Below are positions 54,679-63,210 of a stretch of 64,000 nucleotides of DNA, in pieces; within the stretch, counting starts at the first letter, position 1, and every line of letters starts with the position of its first letter. The stretch spans positions 340,928-404,927 of the forward strand of contig NZ_KE387239.1 in assembly GCF_000430765.1 (NCBI RefSeq). The letters run 5' to 3'. The notes under the pieces were generated by a model, which was not told where the DNA came from, ran no database searches, and saw only the letters and a list, made by a program, of their open reading frames with translations. This DNA is from Peribacillus kribbensis DSM 17871. Its GTDB lineage: Bacteria > Bacillota > Bacilli > Bacillales > DSM-1321. Position numbers and translations under genes: made by a program.

Positions 54679-55329
54679 TTGGAATTTACTGAATTCGCTG
54701 TAAGGGTATTAATCATATTTTTCCCCGGCATGCTGGCGACGCTTGTGTTCAATATATTTACACAGCGTAAAAAGCAGGATTACAATGTATTTATCACCTA
54801 TTCGTTTGTCATGGGATTCCTCTGTTATTTTACCTTATATATTCTGATAGAGCTTCTCCGCATGGTCAATCTTCCTCTTGCCCAGATCACGTTCCTTACC
54901 TATTTATTCGATTCAGCCGCTCCTATCGCAATCAGAGATATTGTGCTGGGCAGTGTTGTTGCACTATGTCTCGCCATTCTCTGGTCATATGCTTATCGGT
55001 ATAAATGGATGCAGCGGATTGCCAGGCGCCTTTGGATTTCTAAACAGTTCCATGAACAGGATGTATGGTCTGAATTATTCAATATGGAGGGAACACCGTG
55101 GGTAGTTATACGCGATTATGAACAAGACCGGATGTATCAAGGGTGGGTAGCCTTTTACTCAGACAGTTACCAGGAAAACGAGCTGTATCTTCGAGACGTC
55201 ATTGTTTATGAAAATAAGAGCGGAAAGAAATTATATGATGTCCCGGGTTTATATACGACAAGGGATCATACACAGCTTCAGATTGAATTTCAAAGCGGGG
55301 GTGAATATTATGGCGAAGGGCCAGCCTAA
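54679..55329 (+). CDS. DUF6338-like membrane protein
   Basis: A 216-aa protein with three N-terminal membrane helices (about residues 8-28, 34-60 and 80-106) and a C-terminal soluble domain (about 130-216) rich in beta-forming residues (WVVIRDYEQDRMYQGWVAFY, ELYLRDVIVYENKSGKKLY). I place it in DUF6338 by pattern memory. Function unknown. TTG 54679 has AAAGGGAG upstream. Divergent from the caspase gene with a 207-bp gap, and it overlaps the next small gene by 20 bp. Confidence 0.78.
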   Translation: MEFTEFAVRVLIIFFPGMLATLVFNIFTQRKKQDYNVFITYSFVMGFLCYFTLYILIELLRMVNLPLAQITFLTYLFDSAAPIAIRDIVLGSVVALCLAILWSYAYRYKWMQRIARRLWISKQFHEQDVWSELFNMEGTPWVVIRDYEQDRMYQGWVAFYSDSYQENELYLRDVIVYENKSGKKLYDVPGLYTTRDHTQLQIEFQSGGEYYGEGPA

Positions 55330-55453
55330 GCAGGCTAAGATAAAAAAAGGGGGGATTAACCTGCCGCCCAAAACACCGAGACCGCCTGCACCGCCCCCTG
55401 CTGATGGACAAACCAGAAGGGAAGAGGGGTCAAATACTCGGCCTTCTCCTTAA
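55310..55453 (+). CDS. Proline-rich basic 47-aa protein
   Basis: A 47-aa basic protein with the central stretch LPPKTPRPPAPPPADG, lacking hydrophobic segments. ATG 55310 has GGGGGTG 6 nt upstream, and the gene overlaps the end of the DUF6338-like gene by 20 bp, so translational coupling is likely. Its polyproline sequence may bind a partner domain. No family recognised. Confidence 0.6.
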   Translation: MAKGQPKQAKIKKGGINLPPKTPRPPAPPPADGQTRREEGSNTRPSP

Positions 55454-55490
55454 GTCTATTTAGGGTACTTAACTTAGATATGATAAAAAC

Positions 55491-55556
55491 TTAACGTTGA
55501 CGTTAAATGTCAGCAGGAGTAAAATGGAAATTGTTAAAGTTGACGTTTACGTTAAC
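55491..55556 (+). promoter_or_regulatory. Promoter with two MerR-type palindromes
   Basis: TTAACGTTGACGTTAA (55491-55506, perfect) and GTTGACGTTTACGTTAAC (55539-55556, one mismatch) flank a possible sigma-A promoter, TTGACG (55497-55502) and TAAAAT (55520-55525) with 17-bp spacing. The sites lie before the usp-merR-mfs genes and probably bind the MerR-type product. Confidence 0.6.
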
Positions 55557-55577
55557 TTCTTAGGGAGGAGGGGTTGG

Positions 55578-56000
55578 ATGAGTAAAAAAGTATTGGCAGC
55601 GATTGATGGCGGAAGCCAGACAGCAAAAGTCCTTGATACAGTGATCTCCTTTATAGAGGAATTTGAACACACCCCTGAGCTCACTGTTTTGTATGTAAAC
55701 AGGAGCATTCCTTTTGTGGATCCCGCAGGATTTACAGAGGTGGATGTAGAGACTGCTCTTGACAAGGAAGGCAGCCAGGTTTTGTCTGATGCCAGGAATC
55801 ACCTGAATTCTAAAGGGGCAGACTGCCATGTCAAAGCCGTCTCTGGCGACCCTGCAGAAATGATACTTACTGAAGCAAAGATTCATGATTACATTGTAGT
55901 GGGTAGCCGGGGGCTAGGTGTGATCTCAGAGGCCGTATTAGGAAGTGTCAGCCATAAGATCATCCAGCAGGCAGAGTGTCCTGTAATCATCGCAAAATAA
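55578..56000 (+). CDS. Universal stress protein (UspA family)
   Basis: A 140-aa Usp domain protein with KKVLAAIDGGSQTAKVLD at the N-terminus. The ATP-binding segment VVGSRGLGVISEAVLGSVSHKI (G-2x-G-9x-G-S type) is followed by CPVIIAK. Likely cytosolic nucleotide-binding stress protein. ATG 55578 is chosen because GGGAGGAGGGG precedes it; 27 extra codons upstream cover the operator palindromes. First gene of the group, 27 bp before merR. Confidence 0.9.
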   Translation: MSKKVLAAIDGGSQTAKVLDTVISFIEEFEHTPELTVLYVNRSIPFVDPAGFTEVDVETALDKEGSQVLSDARNHLNSKGADCHVKAVSGDPAEMILTEAKIHDYIVVGSRGLGVISEAVLGSVSHKIIQQAECPVIIAK

Positions 56001-56027
56001 TAACTTCCTAAAGAACAGGAGGGCTAA

Positions 56028-56465
56028 ATGGGTTACTTAAAAATTGACGAAATCGCAACAATGACCGGCTTGACTAAAAGAACCATCCGGTACTATGAAG
56101 AAATCGGAATTCTACCTCCTCCCAACCGGACAGAGGGAGGTACTAGGCTCTATACCACAGAGGACGCGGAATACTTAAAAAGAATGATTACAGCCAAGGA
56201 AGTATTGGGGTTTTCCCTCCAGGAGCTGCAACGGTTCATCCAGATCAGTGATTCCCTTGAAAATACAAAAAGCAGCTACCGAAGCGCCAAGGGCATGCAG
56301 GAGCAGAAGGATAGCCTGGAGCAGCTTGTAGTGGTTGTAGATGAACAGCTTGCACTGCTGGAAGAGAAATTGATCAAGTTTGAACGTGTTCAAATGGAAT
56401 TAAAAGATTTGAAAGAGCGCGCCTTGAATAAGGTTCGCCAGATTAACGAGAATAAAGGTGAGTAA
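56028..56465 (+). CDS. MerR-family transcriptional regulator
   Basis: A 145-aa regulator with an N-terminal winged HTH (YLKIDEIATMTGLTKRTIRYYEEIGILPPP, then RLYTTEDAEYLKRM) and a long C-terminal coiled coil (about residues 80-140). There is no obvious ligand-binding domain or metal-binding cysteine. It is placed between usp and the MFS gene, touching the latter (stop TAA, next base ATG). Likely controls its own operon through the TTAACGT palindromes at 55491-55556. Confidence 0.92.
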   Translation: MGYLKIDEIATMTGLTKRTIRYYEEIGILPPPNRTEGGTRLYTTEDAEYLKRMITAKEVLGFSLQELQRFIQISDSLENTKSSYRSAKGMQEQKDSLEQLVVVVDEQLALLEEKLIKFERVQMELKDLKERALNKVRQINENKGE

Positions 56466-57668
56466 ATGCAAGCACAACAAAAAGATTATAAACAGATGGA
56501 CGTTAACAAGCCGAAAGCGAAACAGCCCATCGCGGTTTGGGCAGTGGCTTTTGCCTGTGTAATCTCTTTTATGGGGCTTGGCCTGGTGGATCCGATTCTT
56601 CCTGCCATCGCCGCCAACCTTCATGCAACTCCGAGCCAGGTTTCCCTGCTATTTTCCAGTTATAATTTAATTACAGGGCTGGCTATGCTGATTACAGGAG
56701 TAGTTTCTTCCAGGATCGGCCAAAAGAAAACACTTCTGCTGGGCCTTATTTTTATCATTTTTTTCGCAGCGCTTGGCGGATTTTCAAATGGAATTAACCA
56801 GCTTGTCGGATTCCGGGGCGGATGGGGACTTGGTAATGCCCTCTTTATCGCAACGGCTCTTGCTGTCATAGTGGGAGTTTCTACCGGAGGAACAGCAAAA
56901 GCCATAATCCTTTACGAGGCGGCGCTTGGTCTTGGTATTTCCGTTGGCCCATTACTTGGCGGAGAACTTGGATCCATTTCTTGGAGAGGCCCATTCTTTG
57001 GGGTTGCTGTTTTAATGGCCATCGCTCTTGTAGCCATTATTTTTATTTTGCCGGAAATCCCGAAACCTGCAAAACGCAGCTCCATCATGGATCCCTTCAG
57101 GGCATTAAGCCATAGAGGCCTGTTTGCACTTGCTGTAACAGCTTTCCTTTATAACTTTGGATTTTTTACTCTTATGGCGTATACCCCTTTTGTGATGAAC
57201 CTTGATGAGCATGGACTTGGTTTTGTATTCTTCGGCTGGGGGCTGATGCTCGCGTTTACTTCCGTTTATGTGGCTCCTAAGCTTCAAAAACGATTTGGTA
57301 CATTAGTATCCATGATCATTGCGCTGCTGCTATTTGCAGTTGATCTGGCAGTCATGGGTACGTGGACGAATTCCCTGGTAACCGTCATTATTGCAACCAT
57401 TGCAGCAGGTGCGTTCCTTGGAACCAATAATACACTGATCACAACCGCTGTTATGGAGGTATCTCCTGCAGAGCGATCCATCGCATCAGCAGCCTACAGT
57501 TTTGTCCGTTTCATTGGAGGTGCAGCAGCACCATTTCTGGCTGGTAAGCTGGCAGAATGGTATAATCCGCACGTACCGTTCTTCTTTGGTGCAGGAGCAG
57601 TAATCCTCGGGATCATCGTCGCTTCTACAGCCAAAAATTATTTAAAAAATGTTAGTTCCGCCCATTAG
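56466..57668 (+). CDS. MFS transporter (drug-efflux type)
   Basis: A 400-aa, 12-helix major facilitator with signature SRIGQKKTLLLGL between helices 2 and 3. The GISVGPLLGGELG motif in helix 5 (motif C style) is typical of drug:proton antiporters. The substrate is unknown. The start codon directly abuts the merR stop, so the two are cotranslated. Regulation by the MerR partner suggests induction by an exported toxic compound. Confidence 0.93.
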   Translation: MQAQQKDYKQMDVNKPKAKQPIAVWAVAFACVISFMGLGLVDPILPAIAANLHATPSQVSLLFSSYNLITGLAMLITGVVSSRIGQKKTLLLGLIFIIFFAALGGFSNGINQLVGFRGGWGLGNALFIATALAVIVGVSTGGTAKAIILYEAALGLGISVGPLLGGELGSISWRGPFFGVAVLMAIALVAIIFILPEIPKPAKRSSIMDPFRALSHRGLFALAVTAFLYNFGFFTLMAYTPFVMNLDEHGLGFVFFGWGLMLAFTSVYVAPKLQKRFGTLVSMIIALLLFAVDLAVMGTWTNSLVTVIIATIAAGAFLGTNNTLITTAVMEVSPAERSIASAAYSFVRFIGGAAAPFLAGKLAEWYNPHVPFFFGAGAVILGIIVASTAKNYLKNVSSAH

Positions 57669-57736
57669 AAGGAAATTCGGGGTGGAACAGAGAAATCTTT
57701 ATGAGTGCGAAAAAGTCGCACAGGAGGAGTGAGGGT

Positions 57737-58420
57737 ATGTTCGTTTCGGAAGGAGTTTCGATGCTTGAGCTTAAGATGCAGGGAATGGTTATCCATCCAA
57801 CCTTGATATGGGATGAAACATCTGCCATTTTAATTGATACAGGAATGCCTGGGCAGCTGGATGATATAAAAGAGGCCATGGAAGAGGCTGGAGTTCCTTT
57901 TGACCATCTGAAAGCCGTTATCCTCACACATCAGGATTTTGACCATATCGGCAGTCTTTATGAGGTTGTATCCCAGTTTTCGGATATAAAGGTTTATGCC
58001 CATGAACTGGATAAACCTTATATTGAAGGAGATATCCCATTGCTTAAGGTCAGAAAAGAAATGGAGGATATCATTAATAATTCTCCTAAAGCAAAAATAA
58101 CCGATACGCTGGAGGACAAAGAGGTACTCCCTTATTTTGGCGGAATTGAGGTCATTTTTACCCCGGGGCATACTCCTGGACACATAAGCCTTTATTTAAA
58201 GAAGAGCAAGATCCTGGTGATGGGTGATGCTTCTGTAAGTGAAAATGGAATAATGAAGGGGCCTGTTGAAAGAGTAACACCTGATAAGGAAACGGCCTTG
58301 AAATCACTTGCGAAATTCAAGGAATATGATATTGAGAAAGTGATCAGTTACCATGGCGGCCTTTGTGAGGAGAATGTAAAGGAACAGCTTGATGGGCTTG
58401 CAAGCCTGAGCAGCAAATAG
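57737..58420 (+). CDS. Metallo-beta-lactamase-fold hydrolase
   Basis: A 227-aa MBL-fold protein. The metal motif reads THQDFDHIG (H-x-D-x-D-H rather than the usual H-x-H-x-D-H). Further ligands appear in FTPGHTPGHISLYL, VMGDAS and ISYHGG. Probably a small-molecule hydrolase or glyoxalase-like enzyme; the substrate is unknown. ATG 57737 follows AGGAGGAG; the 12-codon-longer start is rejected. It starts 68 bp after the MFS gene and may be the last gene of that group. Confidence 0.88.
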   Translation: MFVSEGVSMLELKMQGMVIHPTLIWDETSAILIDTGMPGQLDDIKEAMEEAGVPFDHLKAVILTHQDFDHIGSLYEVVSQFSDIKVYAHELDKPYIEGDIPLLKVRKEMEDIINNSPKAKITDTLEDKEVLPYFGGIEVIFTPGHTPGHISLYLKKSKILVMGDASVSENGIMKGPVERVTPDKETALKSLAKFKEYDIEKVISYHGGLCEENVKEQLDGLASLSSK

Positions 58421-58551
58421 AGAATAGAGGGTTATCCCATTTTCTGTTTAGCCGTTATCGATCAAGGGAAAATGGAATATAAATAATTTACATGATTTTA
58501 TTTTATGATGAGTCACTATTACTTAGCTAAAAAACAACAGGAGGGGAAAGT

Positions 58552-58782
58552 ATGGTATATCTTATTGGGCTGCTTTATATTATTGGAATTGGCGGGGCTA
58601 TTATGCTCATTAGAAGGAAATCGTACTTTGCTATTCCGGTTATCGTAGCTATTGTCGGACTGGATATGCTTCTTGGAAGTTCAGTCGTCCATTCCCACTT
58701 GGAAAGCAGCTCTATCGAGTATTCCGGCCTGAGCTATCTGGGGTTATCAGCCTTTTTATTTATTATGATGGCTTTTGTATAA
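58552..58782 (+). CDS. Small three-helix membrane protein
   Basis: A 76-aa hydrophobic protein with helices at about residues 2-19, 25-43 and 58-75. A short polar loop (HSHLESSSIEYSG) separates the last two. AGGAGGGG ribosome site and a terminator downstream support expression. No family recognised. Confidence 0.75.
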   Translation: MVYLIGLLYIIGIGGAIMLIRRKSYFAIPVIVAIVGLDMLLGSSVVHSHLESSSIEYSGLSYLGLSAFLFIMMAFV

Positions 58783-58805
58783 ATTATTTGATGTATGCAT
58801 TCCCT

Positions 58806-58836
58806 AAGGTCCGTTCTATTGAACGGGCCTTTTTGC
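58806..58836 (+). terminator. Terminator of the 58.5-kb gene
   Basis: AAGGTCCGTTC pairs with GAACGGGCCTT (one wobble) around a 4-nt loop, then T residues. Confidence 0.9.
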
Positions 58837-58932
58837 ATATAAAGGAGAGTATTTCCTGGGACAGGGAACCTTTCCCCGGTCTGCCGCGTCTAACTCATAG
58901 AATAAAAAATACAAGAGTGAGGTATATAGTGA

Positions 58933-59454
58933 ATGAAAACTAAACACCTGTACATTATTGGCGGCTTTCTCCTTATTGCAGTTCTCTTTTTCAGCCAGGG
59001 CGGCAGTCTCTTATCTATGTTAGGTGAAACCAAACAGGCTTCTGCAGATTCAAAACCTTCCATGGAAGTAAGAATTAAAGAATTTGGGAAAAAAGAGACG
59101 AATCAGGCACCAACTCCTTATACAAGAGCAGAGTCCCTGGAAAATGGTGATATCACACCTTCCAAAATCACAAAGGAGCAAAGGGAAAGAATTAATACGT
59201 TTTTGGAAAATGTAAAAAAAGGGAAACCGGATTTCCTCCGTTTTGCTCAATTCACTCACTTGGATAAGGCTTTTATTATTACGGAATACCAATATAATGG
59301 AGATTTGATTTATTATTTTCAGGATCAAAGATTGAAAACCGGCAAACATGAGGTTACAGAGGATTATTGCAGAAATTTAGAGGAGAAAACGAAACCATGG
59401 AAAGGGAAGTTCCTGACACAATGCTATAAGAGCAAAGGTGTAATCGAATTTTAA
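58933..59454 (+). CDS. Exported or membrane-anchored unknown protein
   Basis: A 173-aa protein with a positively charged N-terminus and hydrophobic segment (residues 5-29), then a hydrophilic extracellular part. No lipobox and no clear signal-peptidase site, so an N-terminal anchor is likely. The C-terminal part (FAQFTHLDKAFIITEYQYNG, with Cys at DYCRNLEEK and TQCYKS) may form a disulfide. No family recognised. GAGTGAGG ribosome site. Confidence 0.72.
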   Translation: MKTKHLYIIGGFLLIAVLFFSQGGSLLSMLGETKQASADSKPSMEVRIKEFGKKETNQAPTPYTRAESLENGDITPSKITKEQRERINTFLENVKKGKPDFLRFAQFTHLDKAFIITEYQYNGDLIYYFQDQRLKTGKHEVTEDYCRNLEEKTKPWKGKFLTQCYKSKGVIEF

Positions 59455-59473
59455 AATGGGAATTTAACGTTAA

Positions 59474-59510
59474 GGGCTGTCTCAATTTTTAGCTGAGGCA
59501 GCCTCCTTTG
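59474..59510. terminator. Convergent terminator
   Basis: GGGCTGTCTCA pairs with TGAGGCAGCC around a T-rich loop, between the 59-kb gene and the minus-strand tgl. Confidence 0.8.
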
Positions 59511-59519
59511 TTAAAAAGG

Positions 59520-60278
59520 TCAGGCAGAATGAAAGGCTGATAAATCTCCTCTCAGTTTGTAATAACGCAATGACTGGAGTCTGGTTAATTGCGGCTCCAG
59601 GTAGGCGGGTTCATCAGGATTACTCCTTCTTAGCTCATTTAGGATATCCATGATTTCCTCCCCCGTTTTTATACCCATTCCATGAGCAAAATATAAATCT
59701 TCTTCCAATACTATACAATTTTCTCCGCGCCATTCAGGCGTCTCAGGATCAAAATCAGGGTTGCTGAAATACACACAGTCTCCAGGTAAAAAATCGGTAC
59801 GTAAGGCAGTGTGTAAATCCAAGTTTTTATCATATTCCCAATCGAATAAAAATAAATCCGAGAAAAGCTTGTCGAAAATGAGGGGAGAAGTTATTTCGAG
59901 CACGGCCCTGTAATATACAATTACCATAGCTGTGGCACATTCAAAGGCATACAAAGAGCCGTTCGTAAAAATATCTAAAAGGGCTTCATGAGGGGAAACC
60001 TTTGATTTAAGGAGGAAGGCCCCATTTTCTAACCGAGCCCAAAAATCAGGATTGCAGCGTGATTTTTTAAACGGTTCAAAGTCAGCTCCGCTTTTAGCAA
60101 GCAGTCTGGCAGCCTTGGTAATGTGAGTTTTAACTTCAAGATCGAATTGAAATTCCTTCACACTATCATAATGGTACTTCTTGTTATATTTCTCCATAAG
60201 GTCCGCGATCCTGGACTGTTCGGGAGATAAAGCTGCATCAACGGTGATACTCCATGCTTTATCATTGATAAAGATCAT
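59520..60278 (-). CDS. tgl: Spore coat protein-glutamine gamma-glutamyltransferase Tgl
   Basis: A 252-aa bacterial spore transglutaminase that forms glutamyl-lysine crosslinks in the spore coat. The catalytic Cys lies in YAFECATAMVIVYY. The other landmarks are FLPGDCVYFSNPDFDP, EWRGENCIVL with the catalytic Glu, and YFAHGMGI with the catalytic His. Length and pattern match B. subtilis Tgl. Ribosome site GGGTGGAG. It is a mother-cell sporulation gene in relatives. Confidence 0.93.
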   Translation of the reverse strand: MIFINDKAWSITVDAALSPEQSRIADLMEKYNKKYHYDSVKEFQFDLEVKTHITKAARLLAKSGADFEPFKKSRCNPDFWARLENGAFLLKSKVSPHEALLDIFTNGSLYAFECATAMVIVYYRAVLEITSPLIFDKLFSDLFLFDWEYDKNLDLHTALRTDFLPGDCVYFSNPDFDPETPEWRGENCIVLEEDLYFAHGMGIKTGEEIMDILNELRRSNPDEPAYLEPQLTRLQSLRYYKLRGDLSAFHSA

Positions 60279-60486
60279 TTACTCCACCCTTCCTGATTAA
60301 AGCGTCTACCAAATTATATGTATGAGGAAGGGGAAGTGACTGATAAGCATAAAAAATGTTTTTACGAAGGTTCATTCAGGAAGGGATTCCATTTCTAAAG
60401 AGAAGTGACTAATCCTTTAAAAGAAGTGGTCTATTAGGAGGCGGGAAATTTAATGTCTCGGAATAAATCCTATTGTGGAGGGAAAT

Positions 60487-60515
60487 AGAAAAAAACCTTG
60501 GCTAATGCCAAGGTT
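60487..60515 (-). terminator. Terminator of tRNA-Ala
   Basis: On the minus strand AACCTTGGC pairs with GCCAAGGTT around ATTA, followed by a T-run. Confidence 0.93.
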
Positions 60516-60526
60516 TCTTGAGAGTA

Positions 60527-60599
60527 TGGAGACTAGCGGGATCGAACCGCTGACCTTTTGGCTGCCAGCCAAACGCTCTCCCAGCTGAGCTAAGCCCCC
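60527..60599 (-). tRNA. tRNA-Ala (GGC anticodon)
   Basis: A 73-nt cloverleaf on the minus strand. Acceptor GGGGGCT with AGTCTCC, D-arm GCTCAGCTGGGAGAGC, anticodon stem TTTGG/CCAAA with loop CTGGCAG (anticodon GGC, Ala). The T-arm contains GGTTCGATCC. Discriminator A; CCA is not encoded. It is a solitary tRNA gene with its own promoter and terminator. Confidence 0.97.
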
Positions 60600-60630
60600 G
60601 AAATTAGTATGATGTCCTAAGACATTTTTT

Positions 60631-60659
60631 ATTATATAGGATATTAAATAAGAATACAA
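60631..60659 (-). promoter_or_regulatory. Promoter of tRNA-Ala
   Basis: On the minus strand TTGTAT (60659-60654) and a perfect TATAAT (60636-60631) are separated by 17 bp, about 30 bp before the tRNA. A small palindrome ATGTCCTAAGACAT lies at 60611-60624. Confidence 0.8.
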
Positions 60660-60839
60660 CCATATTTTTAAAATTATTTTCTTTTTATAGCTATAAAAAA
60701 ATTTCTGTGGCTGGTAAACAGATTATTATACTGCTGTAATTGTATGTAACATTGAAGAAAACCCTTTGTAACCTGACTCTGATAAGATAGTGGAATGGCT
60801 CCTGGCCTTGATTCAATAATAAAAGGGGGATACTTACTT

Positions 60840-61190
60840 ATGGAATTACACGTCAAGAATTCACTTGAAGAATGGAAGCAGGAGATAGGAGTGCTCCTGA
60901 ATGAAATTGATGATGAATACGACCAGGTGAAAAAAGAACTTCAGGTGTATATGTACAAATTCAGCATTACTAAGCAGGTTGTTCAATCAACCTCCAATGC
61001 AGAGCTTAACCGTAAGATTCGGGAACTCTATCATGAACCATTCGAGACTAAATATAATGAGCTGAAAGAATACATAAAAGAATTGGAAGAGAAGAAGAGA
61101 GTATTTCAAATGTTTGTTGATAAAATTGACAAGGTAAAGGAAAAAGAAGAAGTACGGCCTTATTCCTTTGCTCAGGCAGATCCAACCTAA
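60840..61190 (+). CDS. Coiled-coil protein, 116 aa
   Basis: A 116-aa, highly charged, mostly helical protein; residues 5-40 and 60-107 have heptad-like patterns (EWKQEIGVLLNEIDDEYDQV, YNELKEYIKELEEKKRVF). No signal or membrane helix. ATG 60840 follows AAAGGGGGA. No family recognised; a structural or partner-binding role is possible. Confidence 0.72.
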   Translation: MELHVKNSLEEWKQEIGVLLNEIDDEYDQVKKELQVYMYKFSITKQVVQSTSNAELNRKIRELYHEPFETKYNELKEYIKELEEKKRVFQMFVDKIDKVKEKEEVRPYSFAQADPT

Positions 61191-61259
61191 ATGGAATGAT
61201 GTTGTTTCAATGCATTTTGATTTTAAAAAGCTGGCTGATGGTTTGCTTTCCACGGTGTA

Positions 61260-61323
61260 GACCAAGCATAAGGCGGGCAGGACATGGGGCGTATTTCTTC
61301 CCATGACCTGATTGACTTATGAC
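61260..61323. repeat. Hairpin repeat family B, copy 2
   Basis: AAGCATAAGGCGGGCAGG, then CATGGG, TTCTTCCCATG and TTGACTTATG repeat the order and most bases of the element at 24641-24705. The arms are less perfectly paired here. It lies between the coiled-coil gene and mgtC-like gene. Confidence 0.55.
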
Positions 61324-61421
61324 TTGACCTCCTGATTAACAACATTTTTGATTCCTGACAATATCACGAAAATATTCTTTATATAGCGGATAGGAGAGAG
61401 GGAAGCCATCGGCTTGAGCCC

Positions 61422-62120
61422 TCAACCAAGACTTTCAATCTCCACAGCTTTTATACCGGGAATTTCTGTAATGGAGGTATATACATTTGTGGTGGAGCGC
61501 TTTTGGTGGACTGTGATTTTTAATTGTATCAGGAATTCTTGGTTGCTCAAGTCTTTAATTCGGACATTTTTTATCTCAATTTCCTTGGTCTTGACCTTCT
61601 CTATAATTGACTCAATCTTTTTTTGTTCAGACACAGTCAATCGTAAAAGAATTTCTTTCTCTCTAAGCTGTTTGGGGCCAATGAAGTGCATCAGATAGGG
61701 GATGAATTCAACGCTGATCATAATCATGATGACCCCTGCGGTGGATTCCCAATAATAGCCTGCCCCTACTGCTATCCCGATTCCTGCAGCTCCCCAGATC
61801 ATGGCAGCCGTCGTAAGGCCTGTCACGGTATCATTCCCTCTGCGCAGGATAACTCCTGCCCCTAAAAATCCAATACCCGAAACAATTTGTGCGGCAAGCC
61901 TTAATGGATCCATCGTAATATTTACCTGCCCGTCCCCGGGGAATTTATAGGCAGATTCAATCGATATGGCAGTAAGCAGGCAGCTGACAATGGAAATCAC
62001 CAGGCATGTCTTTAATCCCAGAGGCTTTCTCTTTATTTCGCGCTCAAGTCCGATGATTAAACCCAGAATGGCTGCGAAGCCAAGTTTTATAAATATATTA
62101 TGGTCAATGGGGAGTTCCAT
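61422..62120 (-). CDS. MgtC/SapB family membrane protein
   Basis: A 232-aa MgtC/SapB protein with four to five N-terminal membrane helices (residues 10-145). Motifs GFAAILGLIIGLEREIKRKP, GIGFLGAGVIL and TTAAMIWGAAGIGIAVG are hallmarks. A cytosolic C-terminal ACT-like domain (about 150-232) follows. Family members are linked to Mg2+ limitation or membrane ATPase control. The C-terminal domain makes it the long, MgtC-like version. Confidence 0.92.
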   Translation of the reverse strand: MELPIDHNIFIKLGFAAILGLIIGLEREIKRKPLGLKTCLVISIVSCLLTAISIESAYKFPGDGQVNITMDPLRLAAQIVSGIGFLGAGVILRRGNDTVTGLTTAAMIWGAAGIGIAVGAGYYWESTAGVIMIMISVEFIPYLMHFIGPKQLREKEILLRLTVSEQKKIESIIEKVKTKEIEIKNVRIKDLSNQEFLIQLKITVHQKRSTTNVYTSITEIPGIKAVEIESLG

Positions 62121-62277
62121 ATTTTATCATTCACCGCCGCCTCAAGTGTTATAATGGAAGATGGTATATTCGCTCTGTTTAGCACAAATGAAAAAATGGT
62201 ACAGTTTTTTTATTTACCACGCATTATTTTTATTAAACGAAAGAAATGCAAAACTGGACTTTAATTGGGAGGTATAC

Positions 62278-63198
62278 ATGCAAGAGCCAAAAATCAACCC
62301 CTACTTTGTAATGGCAATCGGAGTGATCTCTGTATCTGCATCAGCGATCTTTGTTAAATTCTCTAGTGCTCCTTCTGGTGTAATCGCATTTTACAGAATG
62401 TTCTTCTCCGCGTTATTGACCCTGCCCGTATTCTTAATGAAGCATAGTCGTGAGATACAGCAGATTACAAAACGGGACTGGATGTTTGTATTGCTGTCGG
62501 GAACATTTCTCGCATTTCATTTTATTTTGTGGTTTGAATCCCTGAATTACACATCTGTCGCAAGTTCGACCGTACTGGTCACTTTACAGCCTTTGTTTGC
62601 CTTTGTCGGTACCTTTATTTTCTTTAAAGAACGGTATACAAAAATAGCGATACTTAGCGGCCTAATTTCTGTTGGAGGCAGCGTTCTGATCAGCTGGGGT
62701 GATTTCAGGATCAGTGGAGCAGCATTATGGGGAGATATTCTGGCGCTGATTGCCTGTGTTCTTGTTACAATATATATGCTGTTTGGCCAGACAGTGCGGA
62801 AAAGAGTATCATTAATAACGTATACTTTCTTGGTGTACTCAGTCAGCTCGCTTGTTTTACTTGCTTATATTACAGCTGCCGGTCAGAAGCTTGGGCCATA
62901 CAGTTCTACAAATTGGATTTGTTTTGTCCTTTTGGCGGTTGTCCCTACTATATTAGGTCATACACTTTTCAATTGGTCCATCAAATGGCTCAGCGCAAGT
63001 ACAATCTCTATGGGGATTTTATTTGAGCCGATTGGCGCCTCTATACTGGCGTACTATCTTATTGGCGAGAAAATTCTTTGGACTCAGGCAGCAGGCGGGG
63101 TGATTGTTCTCTTAGGTATCGTGTTATTTATCAGGGATGACCGTAAGGGAAGAATCCGGACTAAACTAAAAAAAGAACAGGCTGTTCAGACACTTTGA
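62278..63198 (+). CDS. EamA/DMT-family transporter
   Basis: A 306-aa permease with ten membrane helices in two EamA repeats (about residues 8-140 and 153-290). Landmarks are APSGVIAFYRMFFSALLTLP, SLNYTSVASSTVLVTLQPLF and LFEPIGASILAYYLIGE. Substrate unknown; relatives export metabolites or amino acids. ATG 62278 has GGGAGG; 39 more codons upstream in the frame are rejected. Confidence 0.9.
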   Translation: MQEPKINPYFVMAIGVISVSASAIFVKFSSAPSGVIAFYRMFFSALLTLPVFLMKHSREIQQITKRDWMFVLLSGTFLAFHFILWFESLNYTSVASSTVLVTLQPLFAFVGTFIFFKERYTKIAILSGLISVGGSVLISWGDFRISGAALWGDILALIACVLVTIYMLFGQTVRKRVSLITYTFLVYSVSSLVLLAYITAAGQKLGPYSSTNWICFVLLAVVPTILGHTLFNWSIKWLSASTISMGILFEPIGASILAYYLIGEKILWTQAAGGVIVLLGIVLFIRDDRKGRIRTKLKKEQAVQTL

Positions 63199-63210
63199 GA
63201 TGGTTTAATA

